From: Xiphydria camelus
Lineage: Eukaryota; Arthropoda; Insecta; Hymenoptera; Xiphydriidae
Direction: 5' to 3'
DNA: 64,000 nt
Assembly: GCA_963678675.1 (NCBI GenBank)
Contig: OY783199.1
Span: 12,638,708-12,702,707 of the forward strand
Shown: positions 1 to 11,679 of the stretch, piece by piece
Position numbering within the stretch: the stretch's first letter is position 1
Layout of the letters: every line of letters begins with the position of its first letter
Made by a program: the position numbers and the translations under genes
Notes under the pieces: model-generated
The model's input: only the letters and a program-made list of their open reading frames with translations
What the model was told of the DNA's origin: nothing
Databases searched by the model: none

Positions 1-260
1 GTTTTCTGACCAGAATGCTATCTGAATTACAAGACGAGAACCTGATCTGGAATTCCAATTCAGATTACATCTGATCCGAATCCGGTCAGCTTTGGATCGG
101 AACTTCTGACTAGAATTAAATCGTAGTAATCTGACCAGATTTTGGTCAGTTATAACTAACTAAAACGTAACAAAAACCTACAGATCAGAATGAATCCAAA
201 TCTGATCATAAATATCGTAATACGGAACCTTGCAGTACATCCGATCTGTTTCTGATCTGT
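1..260. repeat. Degenerate short-motif repeat (TCTGATCAGAAT-like)
   Basis: The stretch is built from many imperfect copies of a short, nearly palindromic word resembling TCTGAYCAGAAT, on both strands. No reading frame is convincing. It resembles in style several other blocks of this window that each repeat a different short word. The left edge is cut by the window. Confidence 0.5.
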
Positions 261-1121
261 CATCAGAAGCCTCTGATGACATTTCTACTTGGATATACGC
301 TTAAAAAGTTAATATTACTGTATTGCTGAAGCCGTATACCTACTGTTTGATCACATATGGTAATCATAGAGCGACATGTTCTAGATCGTTTTATAGACTC
401 TAGAGTGTACGCTATTGGACGAAGACCCGAGGGCGTCACGCGATCGGCTGCGGCGACGTGCAGACCAGTATCCAGCAAACGTTTCGGGAGAAGGTTCCTA
501 ATGTCTGATCTAGTCTGATCGCCTGAATAAAACTCTAGGAATCTTCTTTCGAAACCTTTGGTCGGTATGCTCGTCATTCTAGCCGATCGTATAACGACCT
601 CGAGCCTTCAACTAATAGCGTACAGTGAATTCCGTTTCCCAATACAGCCTACAGCGTGTAACTTTTGTGCAACTCGATACAAAAGTAACCAGTTACTGAC
701 ATCTCTGGCGTACACCCTAGAGTCTACAAAGTGCTACACAGCATAGCGTTCAGTTCGTTACTGAGTCCATTTTAACACTATTCCTGGTAAGCCAGCAGAT
801 CTATGACGGGATGTAGAATCGTTCGGGGCAAGAGTACGCGCTCTCTTGCATGTATTTACTGTGCCTATATAAAAATGAAAAGAATGCATGGTTTTATTTT
901 TTTTTGTTTTTACTATTAGTAGTCAACTGTTTAAATGTTTAAAGAAGAACAAATATTTGTCAACGACTTAATGAATTATAGATAAATAAGGCTCAGTCAT
1001 TTTGTACACACTTAACCCATATGTGGAGTAAATGTCCGCGTCTATTGAGAGAAATGTATTGATCCTTTTTTGATCATTTAGTTGCAAAGGTCGCATACAA
1101 ATAGAATTACTTCATGGAGGG
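261..1121. other. Unassigned intergenic DNA
   Basis: No recognisable gene. Short frames on opposite strands (about 263-577 minus and 558-746 plus) share a peptide pattern resembling ADRxTxSxLxxIAY, which reflects a weak inverted repeat (compare 396-415 with 707-728) rather than a protein. The remainder is AT-rich with a T run near 895-910. Confidence 0.4.
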
Positions 1122-1123
1122 TA

Positions 1124-2006
1124 CGAGGGTCATTTAAAAAGTTTCCGGCCTTTTTAGGAAAAACACATATTTCAAGGTAAAAAAATGTATCTCTCAACAT
1201 AGTCTCCTCGTAACTCGATACATTTAATCCATCGTTTCTCCCAACCCTTCAAACCGTCAGAAAAAAATTCTTTTTCTCCACCCGAAAAATACCGGTCTAC
1301 AGCGTTTTCCACCTTGGCATTTGTCTCAAAAATTTTCTTCCCAAGAAATGTTAGATCCAGGTCTCATCGACAGTTATCAAACGTCGCAAAAACTCAGCTG
1401 GATTGTTTTATACAGCTCAAGACACTCGCGCGACATGTCAAGCCGTACGCGCTTTTCAATAAATACGGCACCCAGCACGCGGATAATTTTCTCATACCCA
1501 AATCTTCGTGCAAAATCTTGTGCACCCGTTCATCTGATATATTACAAGCCTCAGTAATCTCTTTTACGGTCAATCGACGATCTTCCATCACAGTTTCATG
1601 TACTAAGTCCACAATTTCGTCAGTTGAAACAATTTTTGGGCGCCCAGAATGTTCATCATCAAAAATGCTGGTGCGACCACGTTTGTACTCAGCCACCTAA
1701 TGTTTGGCGGTTGTGTACGAAAGAGACACTTCACCCCGTATACTGAGTCTAACTCGTCTTTTATTTCCTCAGTTTTTTTTTGCCTTTGAAATAAAGTAAC
1801 TTGATCACTGCGCGATATTCGATTTTCTCCATTGTCGACAGAAAACACCTGTCAACTTTATAAAAGTACCATGAGCAAAGTACTGATCGGAATGACGAAA
1901 TTTGTATGGGTTACTTGTATCAACGCCATCTATCAGACGATAGCAAGGATGAAATTCTATCATGACTGCTTGTCAATAAGGCCGGAAACTTTTCAAATGA
2001 CCCTCG
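1124..2006 (-). mobile_element. mariner element with complete ends, internally deleted
   Basis: The element has long terminal inverted repeats: the left end starts CGAGGGTCATTTAAAAAGTT, and the right end read in reverse starts CGAGGGTCATTTGAAAAGTT. It is flanked on both sides by TA (1122-1123 and 2007-2008), the mariner target duplication. At 883 bp it is shorter than the usual ~1.3 kb because the middle of the transposase is missing. Both ends look usable in trans, so it is a non-autonomous copy. Confidence 0.9.
1172..1832 (-). pseudogene. mariner transposase, broken (N-terminus plus extreme C-terminus)
   Basis: Read on the minus strand from an ATG at 1832, the protein begins MEKIEYRAVIK and, after a frameshift in an A run, continues KKTEEIKDELDSVYG, then the second helix-turn-helix region (LTVKEITEACNISDERVHKIL). 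After a segment resembling RLDMSRECLELY the frame jumps to the family's C-terminal motif (EKRWIKCIELRGDYVE). The central catalytic DD34D region is therefore deleted. Mariner transposases normally have ~345 residues and cut and paste at TA. Several frameshifts are present, so no functional protein is expected. Confidence 0.88.
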
Positions 2007-2008
2007 TA

Positions 2009-2880
2009 CATTCCTCATACCGCCATCGATGGCACTTCACAATCTTCATAATTTTGGGTGCACTGCAGACAAAAGTAGTTGGCGTCGTAGTTTTTTTCTA
2101 TTTTTTTATTTTATATAAGATATTGTACAAATTGTTCGGGCTTAAGTGTGCGCATTTGAAATCATGCGGACACTTACGCCCGCACACATTCTCCATAGTA
2201 GCAATAGTGAAAAAAAGATTAAATCATTGAATTGCGGCGGTGACCAGTGTTGACATTTTATACATATAACAATAAAGAAATGCCGACTACAATAGCAATT
2301 ACTTTTTTAATCTAAAATTATTTCATATATCAATAACAAATTGTTGAAAAATCATGAAAAAAATCAGAAAACTACAAGAAATAACATTTTATTTGCTAAA
2401 CTCTTTAATGCCAATCTGGAATGAAGAAATCTCATATGCCTCTTGCAGACACATTAAATAGCAACAAATCTCGGAACCTTTTATTTGTTAAACTATTGTA
2501 TGTTCGCAGAAAATTTCATTGCGTACACTTACCCGCTGATCATATTTACCCCGAGCGACTCTATCTGCTAGCTACTAGCTTCATACATCACATTTAAAAG
2601 GTACAGTACCAAACATTCTTTAAAACAATACGTTTTTGTTTTGAGATTGCTGTAACAACTTCCATCATCATAGCAATAATTCGTTTAAATAGTAATAATT
2701 ATCGCGGATTATTAATATCATGGAATAAATTATTGTCTCTACTTGTTTTTATTTTAGCAAGGTTTTGGTTGCGTCAGCGATACAATTATTGGTTCAAAAA
2801 TATAGGTATATTGTTGCAGTAATTTTATTATTGCTTATATTTTGGTTCCAAGGTCGATAATAATACTGGTTTACAAAAAA
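2009..2880. other. Unassigned AT-rich intergenic DNA
   Basis: No gene, hairpin element or tandem repeat is apparent. The small frame overlapping the end of the mariner (1832-2230) runs antisense through the transposase and into T-rich DNA, and is treated as chance. Confidence 0.4.
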
Positions 2881-3800
2881 TGTAATCAGAAGTGAAATAA
2901 GATGGATTAAATAGATCTCGATACGCTGATTCTAAAACTGTTTTCCATCTTTTCTAACACATCATGCTTTTTAGAAAATTAGGGTAGGGTCGAAAAAATC
3001 GTGCTTTATGGGGTTTCTAATTTTATTTTTCTAAAAAGTTAGATATACTAGCCGAATTTCGACTACAAATTCAGATCAAGCATTAAAAAATAAGTAAAAA
3101 GCATCGATTATATTCCGCAATGCGATTACATTCCAGTAGGTGTAGGCAAAAATTCATCGAAGTGTGCACGACCAATGGTCTCTGGCTCTCCGCCATAGGT
3201 ATGTACATATAGGCCAGTCAAACTTTACACAAAAAAGGTATGAACCTACATTAAATGGAGTATTAGCTGATTTTTGCTTATGTGTTTTGGACCTGTACTG
3301 GTAGTATAAATTCGCAACCATGAGAACCCTGTGCCAACTGAGTGGTGGTCGAAAAACAGCGATTTTTTCGCACTTGTTTCGGTTTTTCGACAATATCTCC
3401 AAAACTATGCGTTTTCGGATAAATTTTATAGATTACTTTTTAAAGCAGATTAAATTGGCTACACAATGAGACCAAAGCCACTCTTATAAGTCAAATAGTT
3501 ACTGAGATACAGCTCTTTTTTCGAAGATAGAACATTTTTCCCAAAAAGTGCAAATTGGAAGTTTTTTCATGTTCCGAGTTGAATACCGGCAAAATAACGC
3601 CCCACAGTAAAATTCAATAGGAATTAGTTTGTAGGGAATTTATTAAGTTTTAATCTGAACTCAGGTAGGTGATGGTAGCTCTAATAGTCTCATCAGGAAT
3701 GACAAAAAAACAAAAGTTGAGTAACATCGTTTCTTGCACGAATCAAATGGTTTTTGACTGAAGTTTCAACGTTTTTCGCCAGAAAAATTATTGTATACTG
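2881..3800. other. Unassigned intergenic DNA, possibly an old repeat
   Basis: AT-rich sequence with one 82-codon minus-strand frame (3154-3402) that resembles no family I know. I see no terminal repeats. It may be an unclassified non-coding repeat, but nothing in the window supports that. Confidence 0.3.
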
Positions 3801-3881
3801 AAATTATGATTATAACTGTACAATGTAAAATTCATCGTATGCAAACATGATTATAAATATTGGCAACAGCAATTTCAGTTA

Positions 3882-4642
3882 TTATTCCATTCGAGAGGTT
3901 CCAGGAGTAGGTTCCAATGATGAAACTGTTGCCATTGATGTTGGCAATTCGATGTCGGCCTCTTCTAGAGCATCGTCATCTTCAGTGGAAGACGAATCGT
4001 CCAGTGTCGTAGGCAGGATTTGAAGTACATTAAGGCAGGATTTCCCCCCGCAGAATGTACATAAAGCCGAACATTTTAGTCTGGCTTTGCGGCAGCTACA
4101 GCTCCCCACATGCAGTCCATATTGCATTTACAGGAGATGAATTGCAAAAGTGTTTATGGAGCTGCCTCACTCGTCACGGTAATAGGCAATAGTCCACACT
4201 CGTCCAACTTCCAACCCCAGTCCGTTGGGTTTTTCGGCACACCAAGCCACTTTTGTACCTGTAAAGAATGAAAAGACGTTATTGTATATTGGTTATTTCA
4301 AAGCACAAATGTACAATGACATACCTGGCGATATGCTCGATATGCGTGCTGTTTCGCAGCATCCGTGGTTGGAGGCAAACGAGCCAGGTTGGCTTTAGCT
4401 GTTGTGACCGACCTCACGAAGTGGAGGTATCTCAGGGTGTTGAGGTTCGTTTTTGAGTCTTCTCCATACACTGCAACGAGGCACTGCCCAGCTACGGCGA
4501 TTTCGTCGTGGCTCGTATCTGGGCGGAGGAAGACCTCTGCGTCCCTAACTAGCTGTGTGTTTTTGCGGAAGATGATAACAAACTTGTTTTTTCCCTGCCA
4601 GAAAGGGGTAGAGGTAGTGTTACACCCACTGAATGCATGCAT
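3882..4642 (-). pseudogene. Spliced pseudogene of a repeated arthropod cysteine-rich (CXC-like) protein family
   Basis: The first exon encodes MHAFSGCNTTSTPFWQGK, a segment resembling VAVYGEDSKTNLNTLRYLHF and LARLPPTTDAAKQHAYRAYRQ. A 66-nt intron (4259-4324, GTATGT...TTTACAG on the minus strand) joins this to VQKWLGVPKNPTDWGWKLDE, followed by a cysteine-rich tail (SCSCRKARLKCSALCTFC). From memory, this architecture is a multicopy family of unknown function in arthropod genomes with sequences of the type HALTGCDTTS...LPPTxxAAxxHxxRxYxQVxxW...WGW...CxCRKAGLxCxxxC. It is broken here by a TAA at 4154-4156 and a frameshift near 4120. The upstream part of the family protein is absent or unrecognisable. 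No function should be inferred. Confidence 0.72.
4259..4324 (-). other. Retained canonical intron in the CXC-family pseudogene
   Basis: On the minus strand the interval begins GTATGT and ends TTTACAG. Removing it joins ...AYRAYRQ to VQKWLG in frame, the order expected in the family. It shows that the copy derives from a genomic, spliced gene rather than from a reverse-transcribed mRNA. Confidence 0.7.
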
Positions 4643-4699
4643 GATATTTTATTTTACCCGGGAAATGCTGGGAAATACAATAAAACGCCTGGAGTTTCA

Positions 4700-5384
4700 A
4701 TAGCATTGTAATACGTTATCACTATGCTAATAAATTATTTTAAAAAATACATCTAAGTCATAAAAATCTATGAAAGCGTTATACCCGACTATTTTTCGAT
4801 CCCTTCCGAGTACCAAACAACAATTACTGTTGACTCGTGCCTTCCTTTACAAATTTGATTTATGACCGCACAGATATATACGATACAATTCCCCTCTGTG
4901 CGACACCACGATGGATCGTATCTTATTTTATTGATTCTCGTCGACAGGAGTCGACTTGTGTCATCAAAAATGCTTTCCATTTGATTCGTGGTGCCGTGAT
5001 TCGATGACACAAATCGACTCGCGGGGAGTTCGCCGGGGAATTATTAACTTCAACCGGATTGATGAATGCTTGACGCGAGTTTGGTCATCTTACATTTAAT
5101 TCAACGCATCGAAGTCAGTGCGAGTCGACTGAAATGGAACGCATCCGATAGAGCAAACCCTTTTTATACGGAACCTGAACAACGTAAATACTCGTGTGGT
5201 TGACTCAAATAAAATTCTATCCCCAATAAAATTGTAAATGAAATGGCGGAAATGTCAATGATACAAATTTCACGATAGCGAGGGCTTACTGTAGATGACG
5301 AGCACGCGAAATTAGAATCACTATTGGGTTCTTCGCTGATTCGTCCTACTGAAAAGACGTCATCCTTGAGAAGTCGCTGTTTAT
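4700..5384. other. Unassigned intergenic DNA
   Basis: Contains several scattered GTCGACTCG/CGACTCG words around 4935-5130 and a 73-codon minus frame (4789-5010) with no recognisable similarity. No inverted ends were found. Confidence 0.3.
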
Positions 5385-5736
5385 TTTGCTACCACCCTAG
5401 TAGACTAGGCTAACCCATATTCTAGCTAGAACCTAATCAGACTATGCCATGGTTCACCTCTATTGGGGAACTCAAACAGGTTCTAGCTTGGTTCGAGCTA
5501 AACTAACCATTTTTATGCAGTGGATAATTTATGTTTTACCCACCTTGGTTAACCCTAATAGGTACAACCACATCAGGACCAAATCAGACAATCCTTAAAT
5601 CAAATCTAAGTAAATCAGACTATATCATGGTTGGCCTATATTGGATAGTCCGGAAACATTTTAACTTAGTAAAAGGTAGGCAAACCACTTTTATGAAGTG
5701 GCCAATCTATAGTTGATCCATCATAGTTAACTTTAA
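5385..5736. repeat. Degenerate short-motif repeat (CTAGCTAGAACC-like), left part
   Basis: Imperfect repetition of words like TTCTAGCTAGAACCTAAT on both strands. The same vocabulary reappears at 9425-9660, on the far side of the mariner and Harbinger pieces, so the two blocks may be the halves of one older element interrupted by later insertions. Confidence 0.45.
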
Positions 5737-5738
5737 TA

Positions 5739-6190
5739 CGAGGGTAAATCAAATATGAACTGGAATTTTATGAAATAAATTTATTGACACTTCAGACGAA
5801 TACAAACAAATAAGTTTATTTTTCTATATAATCCCCTGACTTAGAAATACATTTTTCCCAGCGGGTAAGTAGTTTTTTGATCCCGCTCTCGTTGAATGAA
5901 GATGGCTTTGACACCAGCCAATTGTGCACGAACGCTTCGACAGCAACATCGTCGTGAAATCTCTCGCCTCCAAGTGCTTCTTTCAATGGTCCAAATAAAT
6001 AATAATCGCAGGGCGATAAATCCGGACTGTGTAGGGAGGATATTCTAGTGCAGTCCAGAATAATTGTTTAAGTTTTTGTTGAGTTAGGGTATCTGCATGC
6101 AGCCGAGCGTTATCGTGAAGCAGGATCATCTTGCAGATTGGGAATCTGCGTCTTTTCTGACGATATGCAAGTTTTGCTTGTCCAAAACCG
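5739..6190 (-). pseudogene. mariner transposase C-terminal fragment
   Basis: Translation of the minus strand gives a degraded mariner C-terminus: KMILLHDNARLH (the second catalytic aspartate region), then an EYPPY segment corresponding to HPPYSPDL and a remnant of the WEKC...GIxxL end. The left end reads CGAGGGTAAATCAAATATG and is preceded by TA at 5737-5738, so the 3' terminus of the element is probably present. The 5' half is lost where the fragment meets Harbinger-derived DNA near 6195. Multiple frameshifts and stops are present. Confidence 0.78.
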
Positions 6191-6199
6191 ACTTCAGAA

Positions 6200-6812
6200 G
6201 TAAATTCTACGTAAAATAGTACGCAAGCGTTTTACCACGATGGTATAAGTCTGGAATAGGATAAACTTTGGAATAAATGCAGGGATAGCTTATCCGGCAG
6301 TTTCAGCGCTGGATAAGCTAGCTATCCTCGGTATAACTTAACTTTTTGTTTGCGTCTTTATTCTTCCGTGACAGAATTAGAACCGTGACAGAATCATAAT
6401 AATTGTTATTAGTTGTGAAATAGAGTTGATCGATGTGCCAGTTTTCAAATCATCATCTGATGATGAAATTGATATCTTACAAAGAATGAGAAATCCTAGG
6501 AAAATACGTGCCCGGTAAGTAAATAAAGGATACCTATACCTACTAATTTATAACCAATATCTAATACAAAACTATTCCAGAGTTGACTATTTCGAAGAAT
6601 ACAATGGTTGTAGAATTCTTCACTTGATTTCGTTTGGAAAAACAAACCTGTCAGAGATTATTGGGACAAATACGACATCGCATTGCTTCGAGGTCGCCAA
6701 GAAATGCAGCAATTCAGCCAGCAGCAAAATTTTTTCCGACTTTAAGATTTCTTGCTTCGGGATCAATGCTAATTACTGTAGGTAATCGTTTTTATCATAA
6801 TGTTAAAACTTT
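6200..6812 (+). pseudogene. PIF/Harbinger transposase, N-terminal exons, degraded
   Basis: A first exon around 6420-6513 reads VPVFKSSSDDEIDILQRMRN...PRKIRAR and ends at a GTAAGT donor. The next exon (from about 6580) has VDYFEEYNG in one frame and, after a frameshift, LLGQIRHRIASRSPRNAAIQ and LRFLASGSMLITVG. This is the conserved N-terminal block of HARBI1-like transposases (RLSKxTVxxLLxxI...TLRFYATGSxLxxVGDF). The catalytic DDE region is missing. Sequence upstream (about 6225-6400) matches the non-coding 5' end of the minus-strand copy at 8940-9416, but the terminal inverted repeat is missing on this side. Confidence 0.75.
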
Positions 6813-8935
6813 TAATTAGTCATTATTATATGCCGCCACCTCTGCAACCTCCGACGACTCCTAACATCGCGAGGAGAGCCAGTTTACAGGACTACAAGTT
6901 CGTTGATCGGCATAAACCGCCACTGATCTCCCAGAAATCAAGGGGCGACATATTGAAAAATATCGACAAAGTCAAATTGAAACTCGTCACAAGGTACGAT
7001 TAAACAATTTTATCGCGGTAAACTTTTAATTCGCCAGGAACAAAGAGGAGTTTCGCACTGTCAGAATGTCGTAGCTGCGAAGGATTGATTTTGTTCACAG
7101 TGGGCTTTTAAATGTGTTTTTCAGATCGCCGCTTGGGAGACCTTTGCGAGCCTAACGAGAAAATAGCTCTTGCAACGACCTTCAAGAGATTTTACGGAAA
7201 CGATATATCGTAATGCAATCGCCGGACAGTAGAAATTCCACCGAGACGTTGACGTTCGATAATTCGTTCTAGATTAAGAACTCGATGATGCTCAAGTTCT
7301 CTGGGTCGCAGCGTTCGCGTCGGACAGTGCTCCGAGGAACGGCTATTGTAGTTTTCCTTTCCACGCGTGAGATTGAATCATGATTATAATTTTATCTGAG
7401 TCAGAGCTCTGGAGAATCGAAATTAATAGATCTCTTCTTTTTTTATAAATGAGTCTTTCCCTGCTAGGTAATTTCGCGCGACACATTTTAGATTATAGTT
7501 CTTTTTTAATAGGAGGATAGAAGCTCATAGAAACGTCGGGAAAATTTTGTTTTCTCGCTTCGCTCTTTTACTCAGAAAATGGAAGTTTAAGGTATTTCCA
7601 TGGTTTTGCGTTTTTCTTACGAATCTCATGAAATTTTGCCAATCAAAAGACTGAAATATTACCCATCGATTCCCAAAATTTCAAAAGGCTGAGCCATGTA
7701 GTTTAAAAGAAAATGTTAATTCAAAGTAGCATTTTCTACACTGACTTTCAATGCCTAACATGTAGAAAGACGGTACCTCAGTGACGTTTTAAGCTATAAC
7801 TACAGAACCAATCTTACAATGTTAAAGAAAAACTAACGGCGAATAAAATGATATTGTAGGATTATGTTCACAAAAACTGGAAGTGCCGAGCCATATAATT
7901 TCAGAGAAATTATAACTTAAAAACTGAGATTTTTCTTGAAACTGTAAAGTGGTGGGGACGAGTAACGATGATGTGGCAACAGTGCGCACAGCTGATTTAG
8001 CCCTCTCCTGTGACTATGGGACTCAGTAGTACTTTTGCTACCGGAGAGGGGATAGCCAGTGGCATGGCGCGGCAGCCCCCACTACGGCACGTAGTGGCAG
8101 GCACATAGCGGTATTCTAAGGAGAGAGAAGCACTGTTGCCACGATTAACGGGCCAGGCAGTGTATATGTGTGAGGTACATTTGTACACAGGAGGTCTCTG
8201 TGTAGCAAGGAGCTCAGAGTACAGAGTAACTCAAAAGTTTCGTTCGTGCGTAATACAGTTTGTGATCAGTTGTACTAAGTCCTGAAGCAAAAAATTTGAA
8301 TACGACTATCACCATTGAAATACCTTAAATTTAAAATTTACGCACGCGGGTCTCTAATCGCGAGAATCTCAACGGTATCCAATAATATCAACCAAAAAAG
8401 TCACCTACCATTGCATTGTCTTCCATAAGAGTAACATTTATATTTATCTAGGTAAACATTATACCTTTCTTCAATTCGCGTGATTGCAGAGTTTTCAGGA
8501 GCAGAAGTGATACATCTGTCGTACGATGTAGAATATGAAAAAATGTTAGATTTGCATTGATACACTTTTGTAAGATACCTCGGCACTAGACATCAAGTCG
8601 TACAATGCTCTTTGTATACTTTTTAGATAGGGTCGCGTATACTTAAAAAAACGATAACATTGTACCGCTCTATGTAATCTCCGAGTAATGTCACCACGTG
8701 ATAAATCTTAAGTTGCAGCGATTTAAAAGTTTATAGATTCTAGAATATATTTTGTCCAATACGAGATTTTGATCAAATGGTGCAATTTTACGTTGTAATT
8801 ACTATTATTGACCACCCTCATAGTTTTTTTTTGAGACTGAACACATTCTTGTTGGTGAGATATCGAATGTTTGGACGTGTTTTGTACCTGATGCTTTTAT
8901 CGACGACTCGAAAATAAAAGTTATTATTACGAAAA
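6813..8935. other. Unassigned DNA between two Harbinger 5' ends
   Basis: About 2.1 kb with only short frames (for example 6800-7003 plus and 7997-8188 minus) that I cannot assign. No remainder of the Harbinger catalytic domain was found. Nothing decides whether this was the inside of one element or was inserted later. Confidence 0.3.
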
Positions 8936-8939
8936 TATA

Positions 8940-9416
8940 AATATATTGTTATAGATATCTTTTATTTACCGGGCACGTATTTTCTTCGGATTTCTGATTC
9001 TTGGTAATACGTCAATGTCATCATCAGATGATGATTAAAAAACTGGTACATCAATCAACTCTATTTCAAAATTAATAACAATTTACCACAACGATCAGGT
9101 TATGATTATGTCATGAAAGAATAAAGACATCAAACAAAAAGTTAGGTTATACTGAGAATAACAACTCCGAATTTCGTTTATCGCGCCGGAACAGCTGTCA
9201 AAACGACCAAATGTTATGCGCAGAACGTACTTCTTACTACCAACCTAAGAATAATTTTGGATGGCCAACGCTTATACCTGGAATAGTTATCCCAGGCAAA
9301 CTTGGAGCTGGTAAAACGCCTACGCTTTATACCAGGTATAAGGAAGAGAGAGAGAGTATAAATTTATTCTGGGTATACTTATTCTAGGTATAACTTGGCC
9401 TTGATAAAACAGGCCC
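8940..9416 (-). mobile_element. PIF/Harbinger 5' end, second copy, inverted
   Basis: On the minus strand the copy begins GGGCCTGTTTTATCAAGGCC at 9416, next to TAA (9417-9419), the 3-bp target typical of Harbinger elements. It runs through a palindromic leader to a first exon near 9070-8960 reading ELIDVPVF and, after a stop, SSSDDDIDVLPRIRN...KIRAR, then a GTAAAT donor. It is clearly homologous to the plus-strand copy at 6420-6513, but is lost after exon 1. Confidence 0.7.
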
Positions 9417-9424
9417 TAAAACTT

Positions 9425-9660
9425 TTTTAGAATCTGATGAGGGTTTGCTTAGTTTATTCTAGCTATACGGTAGCTAAAATCACCCATCATGGGCTTAAAT
9501 TAGGTTATAACCCGTGTAGTTTAGTCTAGCTAGATTTTGGCTAGCGCGAGCATTACATACCAAATTAGGTTCTGGTCCGGTTTCTCGAACTAGAATTTAG
9601 GCAGAAATTAGGCTAACCTAGCTAGAAACCTTACAGAACCTAGTTGCAATTTCTTTTAGG
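9425..9660. repeat. Degenerate short-motif repeat (CTAGCTAGAACC-like), right part
   Basis: Many imperfect copies of CTAGCTAGA, TTAGGTTCT and TTAGGCTAACC. It uses the same word set as 5385-5736. Confidence 0.45.
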
Positions 9661-10100
9661 GCAGGCGAATTTCGAAAAGTTAAATTTTTTATAATTTTGT
9701 ATGGCAAGGTGAGGCGTTCAAAAATATCTTGACGTAGTGCGCTGAAGTTGAGATAATATGTACGGAGTTCGATAAAAAGAACAGAATACAACATTTATTA
9801 AGGAGCCGATTTATGCAATTGACGGTTTTAAATTGTTTGCAGAAAACGTACTGAGAGCGAAGCCCATCGCTTGGCCCGCTGTAAATCGCGAAAAAAGGGA
9901 GTCTACCTACATAATATATGCCATCGAGTAGTACCAACGCCAAGGCTATCTTTGCGCGTGTGTTCAAAGTGAAGGTCTCACAGTCTTTCTTTAATTTCCT
10001 CTCGGCGACTTCATTCGACACATACGTAACTGAGGCGCGTGCGATGCTCCAAATGGCCACGAGCGTGCGGCGTAGTTGTGCGCCTCTGTAAATTCGTGTA

Positions 10101-10324
10101 CACCTAGCGTTAATGATTCTGATCGACCCGCTTTGGATGACGATACTTCAATTGAGTCAATCGTAGTTGAACGGTGCGAGCGGATCTTCTTGCTTTGCCA
10201 TGAAGCACCAATCTTTAACCTTCATGGCAAAACAGCGAGATTCACTCGAATCTTTTAGCTACGGTTAACTGGATTGAAGTACCTTCACCCAAAGCGGGTC
10301 AATCAAAATCATTGACGCTAGGTG
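10101..10324. mobile_element. Hairpin MITE with TA target duplication
   Basis: The left end CACCTAGCGTTAATGATT is mirrored at the right end (CACCTAGCGTCAATGATT in reverse), and the similarity extends over about 60 bp per arm (GACCCGCTTTGG, ACTTCAAT). TA at 10099-10100 and 10325-10326 suggests a Tc1/mariner-type transposase. No coding capacity. Confidence 0.8.
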
Positions 10325-10329
10325 TACGT

Positions 10330-11100
10330 TACGAGTTATGCATTATATATACGTACAGTAATAAGCGATTGCATGTTATGTGTAGAAAATAGGTATCCAA
10401 TTATGCATTTTCCCATGTAAGACTGGTCGCTTTTTGCTACTAGATCTACAATAGTTTTTATTTTTTCCTTTATTATCGTTTTAAAACGAATCTGCAGAAT
10501 TTGCAAAGGCGCGCGAATGCGCCGCACAGTACAGTAGATATGTAGATATTATTTTACAATAGAGCAGAAGTTTCCCATTGTGTAATCGTATTTCAAGGCT
10601 ACTGGTAATTGTAAGATAATGAGATATACGGGGTGTTCTACTCAAGATTGTCATCCTGTTTATCTTCGTTATTTGTCATTTCACGTAGGTACAAGTTTTA
10701 TAAATAAAAGTTGTTTGGTATCGAGAACATGATATTATACATGCAACAATTTTTGGATGACATGTGTTGTTTTCGAGATATGAAGGTCACTTCCATTTCT
10801 TTGTACGAAACTTAATATTTTTATTCTCATAAAAGTTGTAGAATTTATTGAAATTAATAAGAAATGTATTCGTTGAATAGCTGATGAGATATTTCCGTTA
10901 AAAAGTACAAGATCAAATTTCGCTGGGCGCTGAGAATAGGCAAGTCTCATATTTTTTGTTCTACTTATAATTCAGGAGACAATGTGATCCACAAATACGT
11001 GGCACAAATAAAAAAAATTAAAAAAAAAATCACGGAGTAATGGGCAATATTACTTAGTGGTTCGAAAGAGTCTAGAAAACGGTACCTCGGGGCGAGGCTA
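10330..11100. other. Unassigned intergenic DNA
   Basis: No gene seen. Near 10630 lies TATACGGGGTGTTCTACTC, whose start resembles the terminus of the MITE at 13013-13390, but no matching far end was found. Confidence 0.3.
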
Positions 11101-11106
11101 CCGTTG

Positions 11107-11114
11107 TGACGTCA
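11107..11114. promoter_or_regulatory. CRE-type palindrome TGACGTCA upstream of the THAP frame
   Basis: A perfect TGACGTCA lies about 95 bp before the THAP start codon, in a GC-richer stretch (11070-11165). CREB/ATF-type proteins bind this palindrome. That it was used as a promoter element here is inference. Confidence 0.3.
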
Positions 11115-11207
11115 GCTGCCCGCTGCTGCGGCTCAGTTACCCTACAGGCGCTACGCACGCATAGACGTTGTTAAGTGTTTTAATCTGTTTGTGCCTTTGA
11201 AACAAAT

Positions 11208-11679
11208 ATGCCAACTCGGAAGTGGTGTTTTGTGCCTCATTGTAAAAATACATCACATACAACACCAGATGAAATATTTGTTTCGGTTCCGAAAGATTCT
11301 AAGAAGTGGCAAAAATGGTTTTCGGCAGCAAGACGCGACATTGCGGAAGTATCGAAAAAGTCTACTGTGTATTGTTGCGAAGATCATTTTGATGTAAGTT
11401 TCTACTGCATTTTATTGAATGGTAAATGTATATGTGAACATTTTCAGTTAAAGGAGGACATGGAAAACTACATTATATAAATTGAGCAAAGTAAATGCCA
11501 GAATAAAGCCAAATATTGTGCCGCATTTATTTTCTTGTCAAGCCGACAAGCAGTTCACTGCAAAAAGGGTTCGGGAGAGTAGTAAGAAACGATCGCGAAA
11601 GAGGAAAATATCAGAAATTCTACAGCAAGCCGAAGTTCCACATGCAGAAGCGACAGTTTCTCAAAAACGGTCAAAATAA
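11208..11679 (+). pseudogene. THAP-domain protein, probably P-element-type transposase N-terminus
   Basis: The frame starts at ATG 11208 (MPTRKWCFVPHCKNT) and shows the THAP zinc-binding pattern C-x4-C ... C-x2-H (CFVPHC and CEDHF) with DSKKWQKWF between. A 54-nt intron (11394-11447, GTAAGT...TTTTCAG) joins CCEDHFD in phase to LKEDMENYI, the usual order in this family. A 1-nt insertion after ENYI creates a stop, after which the frame resumes KVNARIKPNIVPHLF (AVPTIF-like box) and a basic segment (KKRSRKRKISEIL), stopping at 11679. THAP domains bind DNA in P-element transposases and in host proteins. No transposase catalytic region follows, so it is a truncated relic or a small domesticated-type gene that has since decayed. 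Confidence 0.75.

Noticed and set aside
9689..10060. 123-codon minus-strand frame
   Set aside because: No recognisable motif, no supporting repeat or splice structure; length is only marginally unusual for this base composition.
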